Shown piece after piece: positions 9,565-17,908 of a DNA stretch of 64,000 nucleotides. The notes beneath the pieces are model-generated. The model did not search any database, was not told the origin of the DNA, and worked only from the letters and a program-made list of their open reading frames with translations. The first letter of the stretch is position 1; every line of letters starts with the position of its first letter. Source of the stretch: Streptomyces spiralis (GTDB taxonomy: Bacteria; Actinomycetota; Actinomycetes; Streptomycetales; Streptomycetaceae); assembly GCF_014654675.1 (NCBI RefSeq), contig NZ_BNBC01000006.1, positions 62,001 to 126,000 on the forward strand, given 5' to 3'. The position numbers were made by a program, and so were the translations under genes.

Positions 9565-10757
9565 CCCGTGACGGTGTCTCCCCGGCGTGCGGCCTGCTCC
9601 GACGTCGGCAGGGTCAGATGCACGCCGAATCCACCCTCGCGCCGCGGGCCGACGACGATCGTCCCTCCGTAGAGCTTGGCGCGCTCGCGCATGCCGATCA
9701 ACCCGTGGCCGCCAGGTGCGGGCATTCTGTCCGGATCCACCCCCCTTCCCCGTTCCTCGGTGTGCCCGTCGTCGGTGATCGACACCGCCACCTCGCCCGC
9801 GCGGTAGGCGAGTTCGACGGCGGCAGCGGCTCCCGGGGCGTGCTTGAGCACGTTCGTCAGAGCCTCCTGGACCACCCGGTAGACGCACAGTTGCACTCCG
9901 GGCGGCAGCGGTCTGGGCTCGCCGTGGACCCTGAGATCGACCGGGACGCCGCCCGCGCGGACCCGCTCCACCATCTCCTCCAGCCGGTCGAGGCCGGGCG
10001 TCGGCTCGGTGGCGGCGCCGTGTTCTCCCGCGCCGTCCGTGCCGTCCAGGTCGTCCGCACGCAGCAGGCCCAGCATGCGTCTGAGCTCGGCCAGCGCCTC
10101 GCCGCCGGCGTCGCCGATGGTGGTGAGCGCCTCGCGCGCGGTGCGGGCGTCGGAGTCGAAGACGAACCGGGCGAGGCCCGCCTGGACGTTGATGACCGCC
10201 ATGTGGTGGGCGACCACGTCGTGCAGTTCGCGCGCGATCCGCACGCGTTCCTCCGCGACCTCGCGCCGGGCCCGCTCCGCCTGTTCGGCGCGGAGGCGTA
10301 CGGTCAGCTCGGCGGTCCTGCGGGCGGCGTACCCGAACCGCCACAGCACGAGCGGGTATCCGATCGCCTGGCCCACGACGGACGCCATCGCGTCCGAGTC
10401 GCTGATCACTCCCGCGTAGATCCACACACCGCCCATCAGGGCGGCGCACACCGCGGTGACCCGGTTGGACCGGGTGGCGGCCACCGTGTACAGGGCGACC
10501 ATCGCGGCGGGCGAGTTCACCACCGGCCAGTACCCGAGGGTGACGTAGACGGTCCAGGACAGGTGGACGACGACGAAGACGGTGAGCGGGGCCAGGCCGC
10601 GCAGCGCGAGCGGCAGGTTGGTCAGGGCGACCAGCGTCCAGGCGAACGCGTCCAGCGGCGGCCATCCCTGTGTGGCGGCCTCGGCGCCGAGCAGGCACGC
10701 GACGGTCGTGGGCGCCAGGGCCGTCAGACCGTCGACCGTGAGGGGGCGGATCCGCAT
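9561..10757 (-). CDS. Sensor histidine kinase, HisKA_3 (NarX/DesK type)
   Basis: 398 aa from an ATG at 10757. Residues 10-145 form about five membrane helices with short loops, so the signal is probably sensed in or near the membrane. A short coiled stretch (RLRAEQAERARREVAEE) leads to the H-box IARELHDVVAHHM with phospho-acceptor His179. The ATP-binding HATPase domain follows (VVQEALTNVLKHAPG, ITDDG, GHGLIGMRERAKLYGG). Overlaps the response regulator by 4 nt. In-frame sequence upstream of 10757 looks non-coding, so the later ATG was preferred. Confidence 0.92.
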   Translation of the reverse strand: MRIRPLTVDGLTALAPTTVACLLGAEAATQGWPPLDAFAWTLVALTNLPLALRGLAPLTVFVVVHLSWTVYVTLGYWPVVNSPAAMVALYTVAATRSNRVTAVCAALMGGVWIYAGVISDSDAMASVVGQAIGYPLVLWRFGYAARRTAELTVRLRAEQAERARREVAEERVRIARELHDVVAHHMAVINVQAGLARFVFDSDARTAREALTTIGDAGGEALAELRRMLGLLRADDLDGTDGAGEHGAATEPTPGLDRLEEMVERVRAGGVPVDLRVHGEPRPLPPGVQLCVYRVVQEALTNVLKHAPGAAAAVELAYRAGEVAVSITDDGHTEERGRGVDPDRMPAPGGHGLIGMRERAKLYGGTIVVGPRREGGFGVHLTLPTSEQAARRGDTVTG

Positions 10758-11117
10758 CGCCGCAGGGTAAACCCGTGCGTGGGCGGCGACGTCAGCTTTC
10801 CGCGGTACCGCGAAAGTTGCAGGAACCGCGCGGCTACCGCGCAGGGTGGGCAGGAGATCCACCCGGTGACGGATTCCGCCGCCTCGGGGCCGCCCGTACG
10901 TTCGTGGGGCGACGGTGGCACGGGGGCCGCCGAGTCGGGGGAAGCACGGGGGACCCACGGGGGGACGCTTGGGGGGAAGGCGGCCCGTTTCCACTCCGGG
11001 AGCAGGGGGAACGGGCCGCCCGGGCGACCCCGACACCTGCCCCGGCACCTGCCCCCGGCGCCTGCCCCCGGCACTGCCACCACGAGCCGGCCCCCAGCCC
11101 CCTACAGGAACGTTGCC
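10758..11117. other. 360-bp intergenic region upstream of the kinase
   Basis: No gene is supported. It must hold the kinase promoter and the end of the spermidine-synthase-like transcript. At 11030-11085 there are four imperfect copies of a CACCTGCCCCCGG unit. GCGGTACCGCGAAAG near 10800 and GGCTACCGCGCAGGG near 10833 share a TACCGCG core, possibly regulator half-sites near the kinase start. Confidence 0.5.
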
Positions 11118-12773
11118 TCAGTCGGCGTAGCGCGGGGCGATGAGGGTCGAGGGCGGGAGTCCGGGCACGCGGGTGGCGGCGGCGGCACGGACGGCTGCGG
11201 CGAGGGCGGCCGGGGTGAGCGTGCGCGGGTGCGGGGCGCGGGGATCCAGGGCCAGGACCGGCGGGGTGCGGGAGGCCAGGACGAAACCCCAGTCGCGGGG
11301 CGCCCGGGTGGCGCCGGTCGTCCGGTCGGGTCCGGCGGCGAAGGCGGAGTCGCCGCCGCGCACTCGGTAGGCGACCGTCCGCAGGCCGGCCGCCCGGACC
11401 GTCGCCTCCACCGTCCAGAACGCGCGCGGGCGCGAGGCCACCGGCCCCGCGTGCACCACGAGCCGCCCGCCGGGCGCCAGGGCGCGCCGGGCCAGGCCGT
11501 AGAACTCCTGCGCGTACAGCTTCGTGCTTGCCGTGATGCCCGGGTCCGGCAGGTCCTCGATCACCACGTCGTACGCCCCCGCGGACGCCCCGCGCAGCCA
11601 GCCGAAGGCGTCGGCCACGGTCACATGGAGGCGGCGGTCGCCGTACACGTGCCCGTTCAGCCGGGCGAGCCCCGGGTCGGTGCGCGCCAGGCGGACGACG
11701 GCCGGGTCGAGTTCGACGATGTCCACCCGGCGCACACCGGGGTGGCGCAGCACCTCTCGGGCGGCGAGGCCGTCACCACCGCCGAGGATCAGCACGCGCG
11801 CGTGCGGGCCGGTCATCGCGGGGTGGACGAGCGCCTCGTGGTAGCGGCGCTCGTCCTGGCCGCCGACCCGCAGCCGTCCGTCGAGAAACAGGTCCAGCGG
11901 CCGGCCGCGGGTGCCGCCGGTGAGGACGAGCTCCTGGACGCCGGTCTGCTCGGCCACGCGGACGTCGCCGCCGTACACCGCCTGCCGCGCCGCGCGTTCG
12001 AAGTCGCCGACCAGGGCGGCGGCCGAGGCGAGCAGGCCGAGCACGGCGAGGTTGGCCACCAGCAGCAGCCAGCGTCCGCGCCGGGTCAGGTCCCGCCGGA
12101 ACAGGCCGAGCACCAGCGTCCCGCCGGCCACCACGTTGATGGCGCCGGTGAGCAGCGCCCCGGTCAACTGGCCCAGCAGCGGCAGCAGAAGGAACGGGAA
12201 GGCGAGACCGCCGACGAGCGCGCCGACGTAGTCGGCGGCGAACAGGTCGGCGACCGCGCCGCCCGCGTCCTGCCGGCGGATGCGCTGGATCAGCTCCATC
12301 AGCAACGGGACCTCGGCGCCGATCAGCAGGCCGATGGCGAGCGAGAAGGCGACCAGGAGGCAGCGCGGGCCGTTCGCCCACAGGCCGCCCCAGTCGCCGG
12401 TCCAGGCGAAGACGGCGTACAGCGCCATGGCGCTGCATCCGCCGACGAGTGCGAGCGTGGCCTCGATCGCGCCGAAGGCGACGGCGGCGCGCCGGCGCAG
12501 CCGCTTCGCTGCGAGCGAGCCGATGCCCATCGCGAACACCATGACGGACAGCACGACGGACGCCTGGGTGACCGAGTCGCCGATCAGGTACGAGGCGAGC
12601 GCGACCAGTTCGAGTTCGTACACGAGTCCGCAGGCCGCACAGACGAAGACGCCCGCGAGGACGAGGAACCGGCCGGTTCCCGGCCGGACGGGCAGCCTCG
12701 CGGGGCCGCGCCAGGATGACGCCGGGCAGGTCGGGGCCGTGCCGGGCGGGGCCGGGGCGTGCGGTTCGATCAC
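11118..12773 (-). CDS. Membrane-bound spermidine synthase-like protein
   Basis: 551 aa from a GTG at 12773. Residues 40-260 carry seven or more hydrophobic helices ([38 protein letters not shown]). Residues 280-480 are a Rossmann aminopropyltransferase/methyltransferase domain with the nucleotide motif [13 protein letters not shown] near 337, [11 protein letters not shown] near 355 and the Asp motif VIEDLPDPG near 404. Classical SpeE uses decarboxylated SAM to aminopropylate putrescine. This membrane-fused actinobacterial type is usually annotated polyamine aminopropyltransferase, but its activity is not established from sequence. The DUF2617 gene upstream is a conserved neighbour in my recollection. 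Confidence 0.85.
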   Translation of the reverse strand: MIEPHAPAPPGTAPTCPASSWRGPARLPVRPGTGRFLVLAGVFVCAACGLVYELELVALASYLIGDSVTQASVVLSVMVFAMGIGSLAAKRLRRRAAVAFGAIEATLALVGGCSAMALYAVFAWTGDWGGLWANGPRCLLVAFSLAIGLLIGAEVPLLMELIQRIRRQDAGGAVADLFAADYVGALVGGLAFPFLLLPLLGQLTGALLTGAINVVAGGTLVLGLFRRDLTRRGRWLLLVANLAVLGLLASAAALVGDFERAARQAVYGGDVRVAEQTGVQELVLTGGTRGRPLDLFLDGRLRVGGQDERRYHEALVHPAMTGPHARVLILGGGDGLAAREVLRHPGVRRVDIVELDPAVVRLARTDPGLARLNGHVYGDRRLHVTVADAFGWLRGASAGAYDVVIEDLPDPGITASTKLYAQEFYGLARRALAPGGRLVVHAGPVASRPRAFWTVEATVRAAGLRTVAYRVRGGDSAFAAGPDRTTGATRAPRDWGFVLASRTPPVLALDPRAPHPRTLTPAALAAAVRAAAATRVPGLPPSTLIAPRYAD

Positions 12774-12875
12774 GACTGCGACGTTACGTCACGGGTGTGG
12801 GACGCTTCGTCACCCACACGTGTGGAAATTGGGGCTTCTGAGGCATTCCTGGTTTGGGGACACGGAGTTGGCGGG

Positions 12876-12993
12876 CAACCGCGCGGGGACGCCGGTTGAC
12901 GAGGGCCCGCGCAGGGGACGCCAGTTCGACGATGACGACTCGTGCGAGGGAGGCCGGTTGACGGACAACCGTGCGGGGGACGTTCGTTGACGA
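12876..12993. repeat. Imperfect ~30-bp direct repeats between DUF2617 and speE-like genes
   Basis: Copies start near 12876, 12910, 12941 and 12966. They share a (G)GGGGACG-C-R-GTTGACGA core, and two are preceded by CAACCGYGCGGGG. They sit 100-220 bp upstream of the spermidine-synthase-like start and just after the DUF2617 stop, so they could be a regulatory or recombination remnant. Confidence 0.5.
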
Positions 12994-13011
12994 AGGTCCT
13001 TTCGTGATCGG

Positions 13012-13539
13012 TCAGTTGACGGGGACGCGGGTACGTCGGCGCGCGCCCACCCGTGTGCGGGTCGCCACCAACTGGCCGTCCTGCGGGTAGGCGTGCCAGG
13101 TCCGCCAGTGCACCTGCCCCTCCTTCTGCTGCGCGAGCAGCGCGGTGAAGGCGTGCGGACTGCCCGGGAACACTCCGGCGAGGCCGTGCGGATGATCGGA
13201 GACGAGGGCCAGCAGCTCCTGGGCACGGCCGGCGAACGATCCCGGCGACAGTTCCTCGACGCGCGCCGCGAACTCGTACTCCCAGTCGCCGACGCGTTTG
13301 GCGACGCCGAGCGGCAGGGGCGTACTGGAGCCCGCGATGCACGCCACCGTCTCCGAGCAGATGCCCCGCTCTTCCTCGAGGAGCACCTGGTGGGACGCGC
13401 CGAGCAGTCTCAACTGCAGTTTCTTCCCCGACAGTTCGAGATCGAGGGTGGCCAGCGCGGGCAGCGGCTCGCGTCCCAGGGCCCAGGCGAGGTCGGCCGC
13501 ACGCGTGTCGGTGTAGGAGGTGTTGAGGGTCGTGAGCAT
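13012..13539 (-). CDS. DUF2617 family protein
   Basis: Cytoplasmic protein of 175 aa. No enzyme motif is seen. It matches my memory of actinobacterial DUF2617 (TDTRAADLAWALGREPLPAL at the N-terminus; WEYEFAARVEEL; a C-terminal HWRTWHAYPQ region). The last 15 residues are strongly basic (RTRVGARRRTRVP), which could contact nucleic acid or membrane lipid. The 238-bp gap to the spermidine-synthase-like gene contains the imperfect direct repeats, so cotranscription is possible but unproven. Function unknown. Confidence 0.8.
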   Translation of the reverse strand: MLTTLNTSYTDTRAADLAWALGREPLPALATLDLELSGKKLQLRLLGASHQVLLEEERGICSETVACIAGSSTPLPLGVAKRVGDWEYEFAARVEELSPGSFAGRAQELLALVSDHPHGLAGVFPGSPHAFTALLAQQKEGQVHWRTWHAYPQDGQLVATRTRVGARRRTRVPVN

Positions 13540-13905
13540 GGATCGGCTCCGCTAGCACGCAAAGAACGAAGAAAAGGGAGGCTTGGGCCGGCGCACCCCG
13601 GTCCACAGGGAGAGAACGGCCCGGTCAGCCCGGTTCAGAAGAGGTGTGAGCAGGACGTCCTGGGGGCTGCGTCGGCGTGGGAGAAGGGAATCATGAACGG
13701 CGGCACCGCCACAGCGTTTTTACCCAAGTTCGTAGGCTTTCCATCCCTCAGAGGGCCTACCTGCTCAACTGTTCAACCACGGCGTGCGCCGGGGCGCGCG
13801 CGACGGCGCACCACGCGCCCGGCGAGCCCACGCGAGGGCCTCTGCCGGGCCCGCGCCAGGGCCCGGCAGCCCGAGACCCGGCCGCCCGAAGCCCGGCCGC
13901 CCGGA
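13540..13905. other. 366-bp intergenic region
   Basis: No gene supported on either strand. It is extremely GC rich between 13775 and 13905, with an inverted segment (GCGTGCGCC near 13780 against GGCGCACCACGCG near 13805) that could act as a transcript end for the repeat-protein gene. The part next to 13540 should contain the DUF2617 promoter. Confidence 0.4.
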
Positions 13906-14256
13906 TCAGCTGCCTCCGCCGCAGCCGCCCCCGCCGCCGCACGACGAACCCCCGCCGCAGGAGGAGGACCCGCCGCACGAGGAGGACCCGCCGCAAGAAG
14001 AGTGCCCCCCGCAGGAGTGGTGCCCGCCCGAGTGATGCCCACCCGAGTGGTGGCCGCCGGACGACGAACCGCCGCCGTCCCCCGCCGCCCACCAGCCGCC
14101 GCCCCCGCCGCTCGCACTCCCGCCGTACGCCCGTACGCGCCGGCCGCTCTTGGACAGCCGCACGTTCCGCCCGCCACCGGACCTGCCGCGCGCCGCAGAG
14201 GCCATCGAGACCACGAACAGCACCGCGATCACCGCCAGAACGATGCCGAAAACCAT
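13906..14256 (-). CDS. Small membrane-anchored Cys/His/Gly/Ser repeat protein
   Basis: 116 aa from an ATG at 14256 with GAAGGAG about 9 nt upstream. Residues 2-21 are one hydrophobic helix (MVFGIVLAVIAVLFVVSM), then a basic segment, then a Gly/Ser linker. Residues 67-81 contain three SGGHH pentapeptides. From 82 on, six cysteines fall at exactly six-residue spacing (82, 88, 94, 100, 106, 112) in CGG-x-x-x units, ending in GGGS. No enzyme domain. The His and Cys repeats suggest metal binding or disulfide or surface cross-linking, but this is inference. Similar Gly-Cys tails occur on some actinobacterial TIGR04222 membrane proteins; none is adjacent here. Confidence 0.75.
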   Translation of the reverse strand: MVFGIVLAVIAVLFVVSMASAARGRSGGGRNVRLSKSGRRVRAYGGSASGGGGGWWAAGDGGGSSSGGHHSGGHHSGGHHSCGGHSSCGGSSSCGGSSSCGGGSSCGGGGGCGGGS

Positions 14257-14465
14257 GGCGTCACGCTCCTTCCGCTCCCCCCGGGAACCACCCCCGGAAC
14301 GCCCCCCGTGGGCGCCTGAAATCGGTGCGTGATGCGGGGATGCCCGGCCACCGCGCCGGCCAAAGCACACTTGAGGAAGTTCAGAGGGTTCTCTCGGGGA
14401 AAGGGCCCCTGACCTGCGCAGAAGGCAGCCTCGGCCGAACACGTCGTGGCTGGGGCGGTCGCCTG

Positions 14466-15029
14466 TCACGTAGCGTCGAACCAGGGCTTGTTGGCAGCCC
14501 AGTGCTCAACCCACCCGGCGAATCCGGGCTCGGCCGTGGTGAACCCGAACTCGGCTCCGAACGGAGTGGCGCCTTCCCCGGTGATCAACCAGACATGTCC
14601 ACGATGCGGGCCAGTGACGACGAGGTGCCAGTACATGCCGCATCCGTCCGTCCCGAGCACGATTGACCCGTGATCGAAGACCCGGTCCATGAGCAGGTCG
14701 GTTTCCTCGGACGGCTCTGAGTCGTCCTCTTCCCACAGCCACTGCGAGGTGAGGGGGAAGGGCTGCCTCAGGTCACGTTCCGGCCGGTCATCCCCCCAGT
14801 CGTCGGGCAGCTCCGCCAGGCCCACCAACCCGTAGTCCGGCGGCCCGGAGTACGAGCCATCGGTGATCTCCGCAACGAAGGTCCGATACGGCTCCGGCAG
14901 AACTATGCCGTGCTCCGCTTCGAAGGCGCGGACCCCTTCCCAGCCCAGCGCGGACTGACCGCCATCGTCAACAGCGAAGGCCGCACGAAGCACCGCGAGG
15001 TCCTCAGGATCTGCCTGCTCAAGATTCAT
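14466..15029 (-). CDS. SMI1/KNR4 (SUKH) family protein
   Basis: 187 aa from an ATG at 15029. The fold signature is VRAFEAEHGIVLPEPYRTFV near residues 33-52, followed by YGLVGLAELPDDW and GCGMYWHLVVTGPHRGHVW. SUKH proteins commonly act as immunity proteins to contact-dependent or polymorphic toxins, or as protein-interaction modules. No toxin gene is adjacent, so it is an orphan. Codon use is a little less GC-biased at third positions than its neighbours. Cytoplasmic, no signal peptide. Confidence 0.82.
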   Translation of the reverse strand: MNLEQADPEDLAVLRAAFAVDDGGQSALGWEGVRAFEAEHGIVLPEPYRTFVAEITDGSYSGPPDYGLVGLAELPDDWGDDRPERDLRQPFPLTSQWLWEEDDSEPSEETDLLMDRVFDHGSIVLGTDGCGMYWHLVVTGPHRGHVWLITGEGATPFGAEFGFTTAEPGFAGWVEHWAANKPWFDAT

Positions 15030-15046
15030 GCGGCCATGGATACCAG

Positions 15047-15316
15047 TCAGCGGTGACAGCGCTTGGGCCCACCGACGTAGCCGGCAGACGCAATCACTTC
15101 GGAGCCGTGCTGGCGGCCCTGGGACACGCGTGGCGGCCTGAGCTTGTCGTATTGGGGGTCGAAGCAGACCAGTCCCATGGACTGCTCCAGGGACGCTGCG
15201 AAGGCGGGGGCTTCCTCGGCCATGCACCCGCTCGCCGCCCAGGCTCCGGGCCGTTCTGGGCCGTACGAGGGTGCTCGCCAACGACAGATGACGACAGTCG
15301 GCGGCGGCTCCTGCCC
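15047..15316 (-). pseudogene. Probable truncated hypothetical gene
   Basis: A minus-strand frame from about 15316 to a TGA at 15047 has Streptomyces-like third-position GC and reads like protein (RWRAPSYGPERPGAWAAS, then SLEQSMGLVCFDPQYDKLRP). An in-frame TGA lies just upstream and no good start precedes the protein-like part; the first ATG, at 15223, would give only 58 aa. It ends 17 bp before the SUKH gene on the same strand. It is either the 3' remnant of a gene or a short real gene starting at 15223. Family not recognised. Confidence 0.4.
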
Positions 15317-15407
15317 TGCTCAGAGACGGTGCTTCGGGTACCTGCGCAGGCGCCTGTCAGTGAAGTAGTGTTGAGGAAGTCCGGAGCTTCGGCGCAGGAT
15401 GGCCGGC

Positions 15408-16601
15408 ATGACCTCCAGCGCACGCCCCTTCCTCAATCGCCGGCTCGCCGAGTTCGGGACGACGATCTTCGCCGAGATGTCCGCCCTGGCCACGCGGACC
15501 GGGTCGATCAACCTGGGGCAGGGCTTCCCCGACACCGACGGGCCCGAGGAGATTCGGGAGGCGGCGGTGCGGGCGCTGCGTGAGGGCCGCGGCAATCAGT
15601 ACCCGCCGGGTCCGGGCGTCCCCGAGCTGCGCACCGCCGTCGCGGCGCACCAGCTGCGGCGGTACGGGCTGTCGTACGACCCGGACACCGAGGTGCTGGT
15701 CACCGCGGGCGCCACCGAGGCCATCGCGGCCTCGCTGCTGGCGCTGCTGGAGCCGGGGGACGAGGTGGTCGCCCTGGAGCCGTACTACGACTCCTACGCG
15801 GCCTGCATCGCGATGGCGGGCGGGCGGCGGGTACCGGTGACACTGCGCCCGCACCACGGCGAGGGCGGCCCGTCGTTCCGGCTGGACCTGGACGAGCTGC
15901 GCGCCGCGGTGACCGGCCGGACCCGGCTGCTGCTGATCAACACCCCGCACAACCCGACGGGCACGGTGCTCACCCGCGAGGAGCTGACCGCGATCGCCGA
16001 GCTGGCCGTGGAACGGGATCTGCTGGTGGTCACGGACGAGGTGTACGAGCACCTGGTCTTCGACGACGCCGAGCACGTCCCGCTCGCCACCCTGCCCGGG
16101 ATGCGCGAGCGGACGGTGACGATCGGCTCGGCGGGCAAGACGTTCTCGTTCACCGGCTGGAAGGTCGGCTGGGTCACGGCGCCGTCCGCCCTGGTGACGG
16201 CGGTGCGATCGGCCAAGCAGTTCCTGACGTATGTGGCCTCGGGGCCGTTCCAGTACGCGGTCGCCGAGGCGCTGGCGTCACCCGAGTCGTACTTCACGGC
16301 CTTCCGCGAGGACATGCGGGCCAAGCGGGAGGTGCTGGCGGCGGGGCTCGCCGAGGCGGGCTTCACGGTGTTCCGGCCCGCGGGCACCTACTTCGTCACC
16401 ACCGACATCCGCCCGCTGGGCGAGACGGACGGCTTCGCCTTCTGCCGGTCGCTGCCCGAGCGGGCCGGTGTGGTCGCCATCCCGAACGCGGTCTTCTACG
16501 ACCACCGCGAGGAGGGCGCGCCGTTCGTCCGGTTCGCCTTCTGCAAGCAGATCCCGGTGCTGGAGGAGGCGGCCCGGCGGCTGAAGGCCCTGGCGGGCTG
16601 A
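15408..16601 (+). CDS. Class I/II PLP-dependent aminotransferase
   Basis: 397 aa from an ATG at 15408 with AGGA 8 nt upstream; an ATG at 15399 is an alternative. Fold type I aminotransferase: NQYPPGPGVPELR near residue 63, NTPHNPTGTVL near 181, VTDEVYEHLVF near 209 and the PLP-lysine motif SAGKTFSFTGWKVGW near 245. The conserved C-terminal Arg lies in PFVRFAFCK. In Streptomyces this gene is usually called aspartate aminotransferase or DapC-like; kynurenine aminotransferases are close relatives, so the substrate is open. The catalytic-lysine codons coincide with what I recall as the phage TG1 attB site; here it is uninterrupted. Confidence 0.88.
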   Translation: MTSSARPFLNRRLAEFGTTIFAEMSALATRTGSINLGQGFPDTDGPEEIREAAVRALREGRGNQYPPGPGVPELRTAVAAHQLRRYGLSYDPDTEVLVTAGATEAIAASLLALLEPGDEVVALEPYYDSYAACIAMAGGRRVPVTLRPHHGEGGPSFRLDLDELRAAVTGRTRLLLINTPHNPTGTVLTREELTAIAELAVERDLLVVTDEVYEHLVFDDAEHVPLATLPGMRERTVTIGSAGKTFSFTGWKVGWVTAPSALVTAVRSAKQFLTYVASGPFQYAVAEALASPESYFTAFREDMRAKREVLAAGLAEAGFTVFRPAGTYFVTTDIRPLGETDGFAFCRSLPERAGVVAIPNAVFYDHREEGAPFVRFAFCKQIPVLEEAARRLKALAG

Positions 16602-16671
16602 CCGGCGGAACCGGCAGGGCACGGGTCACGAAATCAACCTTTATGCCCGATTTATCGCGCAAGATTCCGCT

Positions 16672-17892
16672 GTGAACAACATCAGCAAGTCCGTGCCCTC
16701 CCCCGCGTCCCCTGTGCTTTCCCCTCCCGCACCCTCCCGCTCTCTGCCAGAGCCGGACTCCTCCGGAGCAGTCCGGCTCTGGCACCGACTCCCGGACCCG
16801 GCCACCGCGGTCGGTCTGTTCCTGGCGGCCCGGCTCATCGGGGTCGCCGCGGTCACGGTGGCCGCCGTCGCCGCGCACAAGCGGCCGCTCGGCCTGCTCA
16901 GCCGCTCCTGGGACTCGGTGTGGTACCTGGGGCTCGCCCACCACGGCTACGGCCACACCTACTACCGGTTCGGCCACGTCCTCAGCGACCTGGCATTCTT
17001 CCCGCTCTATCCGGGTCTGATCCGCGCCACCACCGCCGTGTCACCGCTGGAGCCCGGGAAGGCGGCACTCCTGCTCTCGTGGACCGCGGCCGCCGTGGCC
17101 GCCTGGGGGATCTACGCGATCGGTGCCCGGCTGCACGGGCGGGCCGTCGCCATCGCCCTGGTCCTGCTGTGGGGGCTGCTGCCGCACTCGGTGGTGCTGT
17201 CGATGGCGTACACCGAGCCCGTGTTCACGGCCTTCGCCGCGTGGTCGCTGTACGCGGTGCTGACCCGGCGCTGGCTGTGGGCGGGCTCGCTGGCCCTGCT
17301 CGCCGGACTCTCCCGGCCCAGCGGATTCGCGGTGGCGGCGGCAGTCCTCGCAGCCGCGGCGGTGGAGGTCTGGCGGGCCCGCGGCAGGGTTTCCCCCAGG
17401 CTGTGGGCCGGTGCCGCGCTCGCACCGCTGGGCTGGACGGCCTACGTGCTGTGGGTGGGGCAGCGCACGGGTGATCTGCTCGGCGGGTACTTCGCGGTGC
17501 AGCGAGGGTGGGGGTCCCGCCTGGGCCTCGGCGCGCTGCGCTTCTCCAAGCACCTGCTGCTCCAGCCCGACCAGTTCGTGTTCACCATGTCGCTGGTCCT
17601 CACGGGGGCGGGCCTGCTGCTGTACGTGCTCCTGCTCGTCGACCGCGCACCCCTTCCGCTGGTCGCCTTCACGAGCGTCCTGGTTCTCGTGGCCGTCGGC
17701 AACTCCGCGTACTTCGAGTGCAAGCCCCGCTTTCTGCTGCCCGCGTTCCCCCTGTTGCTGCCGCTCGCGCAGGCCTTGGTGCGCACGGCGAGAGCCCGGC
17801 CCATGCACGCGGCCGTGGTGGCCTGCGCCCTGGCCGGGCTCTCGGTGGTCTACGGGGCGTACCTGGTCGTACTCGCCCGCCTTCCCGTTTAG
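16672..17892 (+). CDS. Polytopic glycosyltransferase, PIG-V/GT39-like
   Basis: 406 aa from a GTG at 16672; no better start lies downstream. About nine or ten membrane helices begin at residue 45. SWDSVWYLGLAHHGYGH near 83-99 resembles the acidic-loop W/D-Y motif of polyprenol-phosphate-sugar transferases, and the C-terminal CKPRFLLPAFPLLLPLA is typical of the actinobacterial PIG-V-like mannosyltransferases. It would add a sugar from a lipid-linked donor to an exported acceptor. The first 40 residues are Ser/Pro rich and contain a perfect stem-loop at the DNA level (16747-16782). An AT-rich region at 16630-16665 is the likely promoter. Confidence 0.8.
   Translation: MNNISKSVPSPASPVLSPPAPSRSLPEPDSSGAVRLWHRLPDPATAVGLFLAARLIGVAAVTVAAVAAHKRPLGLLSRSWDSVWYLGLAHHGYGHTYYRFGHVLSDLAFFPLYPGLIRATTAVSPLEPGKAALLLSWTAAAVAAWGIYAIGARLHGRAVAIALVLLWGLLPHSVVLSMAYTEPVFTAFAAWSLYAVLTRRWLWAGSLALLAGLSRPSGFAVAAAVLAAAAVEVWRARGRVSPRLWAGAALAPLGWTAYVLWVGQRTGDLLGGYFAVQRGWGSRLGLGALRFSKHLLLQPDQFVFTMSLVLTGAGLLLYVLLLVDRAPLPLVAFTSVLVLVAVGNSAYFECKPRFLLPAFPLLLPLAQALVRTARARPMHAAVVACALAGLSVVYGAYLVVLARLPV
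16747..16782 (+). repeat. 36-nt palindrome inside the 5' coding region
   Basis: Arms CCAGAGCCGGACT (16747-16759) and AGTCCGGCTCTGG (16770-16782) are perfect 13-bp complements. The 10-nt centre contains the palindrome CTCCGGAG. It falls at codons 26-37 of the glycosyltransferase gene. No T run follows. Confidence 0.85.
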
Positions 17893-17908
17893 GGCTCGCG
17901 ACGGCGGA

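Noticed and set aside
9618..12719. 1033-codon open frame on the plus strand across the kinase and spermidine-synthase-like genes
   Set aside because: Antisense of two well-supported genes; its translation is low-complexity Arg/Gly/Ala/Glu with no domain.
13906..14135. Lanthipeptide or sactipeptide precursor
   Set aside because: The Cys/Ser/Gly-rich tail invites it, but there is no modifying enzyme, protease or exporter nearby, and the N-terminus is a membrane helix instead of a leader.
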